From JANOBJ01 sp031411575 (GTDB taxonomy: Bacteria; Pseudomonadota; Gammaproteobacteria; Burkholderiales; Burkholderiaceae_C): a stretch of DNA of 14,321 bases. Shown in pieces: positions 13,631 through 14,321 of the stretch (position 1 is the first letter of the stretch; each line of letters starts with the position of its first letter). The position numbers and the translations under genes were made by a program. The notes under the pieces were generated by a model. It was given only the letters and a program-made list of their open reading frames with translations, was not told the origin of the DNA and made no database searches. The stretch covers positions 1 to 14,321 of the forward strand of contig JANOBJ010000255.1 in assembly GCA_031411575.1 (NCBI GenBank), written 5' to 3'.

Positions 13631-14321
13631 CCATCCCTGGCGTCCAGCCACGGGTTTTGCCAGGGTTCATCAGGCCGTGCGGGTCGGCGATGCGCTTGAA
13701 GTCGATCTGCGCGGTGTCAATCGTCTTCATGCCGCCGTCCTCGATGGTGACAACATGGTTATCGAACACCTGGCAGCCGTCAGCCTCGAACTCGGCCACG
13801 ATCTCATACAACCGCTCGCGGTCGAAGTAGCTCACCAGCGGCAGGCCAAAACCCACATACGCGCCGAACTGTTTGCCGAATTCGTGGTGCATCAGCACCT
13901 CGTCGCCCCAGCGCGCCATCTGCGCTTCAACCAGCGCCACGTCGATCGGCCACGGGTACACCGTCTGCAGGTTTGTCCAGCTTTTGTCCACCTTCAGCGC
14001 CATCAACGTGGTGTGGTTGTAGGCGCATTCGAACGCCGGCGGCAGGCGGTTGGCGGTCAGTTCACTTTCGGTGTGCGCCATCGACTCGGCGCCGTCAAAC
14101 TGCGCGACCAACGCGCGCCAGCGCGCCAGATGCTCCGGGTTCACCATGGCAAATACGGCGTCCCGGTCGGGCGGGAATCGGTGGCCAAAGTCTTCCTCGT
14201 AGTAGGGCGCAAAACGCCGTTCGGCCGCGGTGATGAGAAAGGCGTCGATGTGCGCTTCGCCGCTCTGGCCGCCGGCCTCGCTGGCGGCCGTGCCAAAGCG
14301 CAGCGCATCGCCATAGCTTTG
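13620..14321 (-). CDS. FAD-linked oxidase, C-terminal part (partial)
   Basis: The frame is open from the window edge to TGA at 13620-13622, giving 233 residues of the C-terminal part; an internal ATG at 14147 is not the start. The end, QIDFKRIADPHGLMNPGKTRGW, is the signature of the FAD-linked oxidase C-terminal domain found in the VAO/GlcD-type family of flavin oxidases and 2-hydroxyacid dehydrogenases. Upstream, HIDAFLITAAERRFAPYYEEDFG and the long substrate-cap region fit the same fold. The FAD-binding N-terminal domain is outside the window, so covalent or non-covalent flavin attachment and the substrate cannot be judged. It heads the visible part of the oxidase, binding protein, oxidoreductase and RidA operon. 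Confidence 0.85.
   Translation of the reverse strand, partial: QSYGDALRFGTAASEAGGQSGEAHIDAFLITAAERRFAPYYEEDFGHRFPPDRDAVFAMVNPEHLARWRALVAQFDGAESMAHTESELTANRLPPAFECAYNHTTLMALKVDKSWTNLQTVYPWPIDVALVEAQMARWGDEVLMHHEFGKQFGAYVGFGLPLVSYFDRERLYEIVAEFEADGCQVFDNHVVTIEDGGMKTIDTAQIDFKRIADPHGLMNPGKTRGWTPGMARP

Noticed and set aside
1..14321. CRISPR array, tRNA, rRNA, transposase or attachment site
   Set aside because: No regularly spaced direct repeats, tRNA-like arms or transposase motifs were seen anywhere in the window.

Overview
The window is high-GC DNA with the codon use, gene order and short dispersed repeats of a betaproteobacterium, most likely a member of the Comamonadaceae (Burkholderiales). 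This rests on protein resemblance and on two repeat types that I associate with that family; no rRNA or marker gene is present. There is no tRNA, rRNA, CRISPR array, transposase or phage gene. It reads as ordinary chromosome with several interesting regulatory and repeat signals.

Region 1 (1-2696, + strand) is a run of small metabolic genes: the 3' end of a PhzF-family isomerase gene, a glyoxalase/VOC-like protein that overlaps it by four bases, a PLP-dependent threonine/serine dehydratase, and a histidine-phosphatase-fold protein. Region 2 (2697-3416) holds a probable terminator, a near-ideal TGTGA-N6-TCACA operator placed 41.5 bases upstream of an inferred start point, a 61-codon unknown gene, and about 420 bases without a gene that are rich in inverted repeats. 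Region 3 (3417-4664, +) is an FrhB/FdhB-type iron-sulfur flavoprotein that resembles the BciB 8-vinyl reductase of bacteriochlorophyll synthesis.

Region 4 (4683-8297, - strand) is a complete cynABDS operon: Tat-exported cyanate-binding protein, permease, ATPase and cyanase. Its upstream region carries a good sigma-54 -24/-12 element and two NtrC-type palindromes, so the operon is probably switched on by nitrogen limitation. Region 5 (8714-11421, +, divergent from cyn) is a two-gene signalling unit: a membrane-bound PAS histidine kinase and an Rcp1-like single-domain response regulator, translationally coupled.

Region 6 (11460-14321, - strand) is a tightly packed operon: the 3' part of an FAD-linked oxidase gene, an NMT1/THI5-like periplasmic binding protein, a flavodoxin-fold NAD(P)H oxidoreductase (TTG start) and a non-classical RidA-family protein. 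Together these suggest uptake and oxidation of an unknown, probably nitrogen-containing, small molecule.

The most unusual signal is repeat-derived coding sequence. A 17-bp palindrome (GCTAT-N7-ATAGC) occurs three times: inside the VOC gene, across the dehydratase stop codon, and inside a signal-peptide coding region. A different REP-like 19-mer sits in frame in the PhzF gene.
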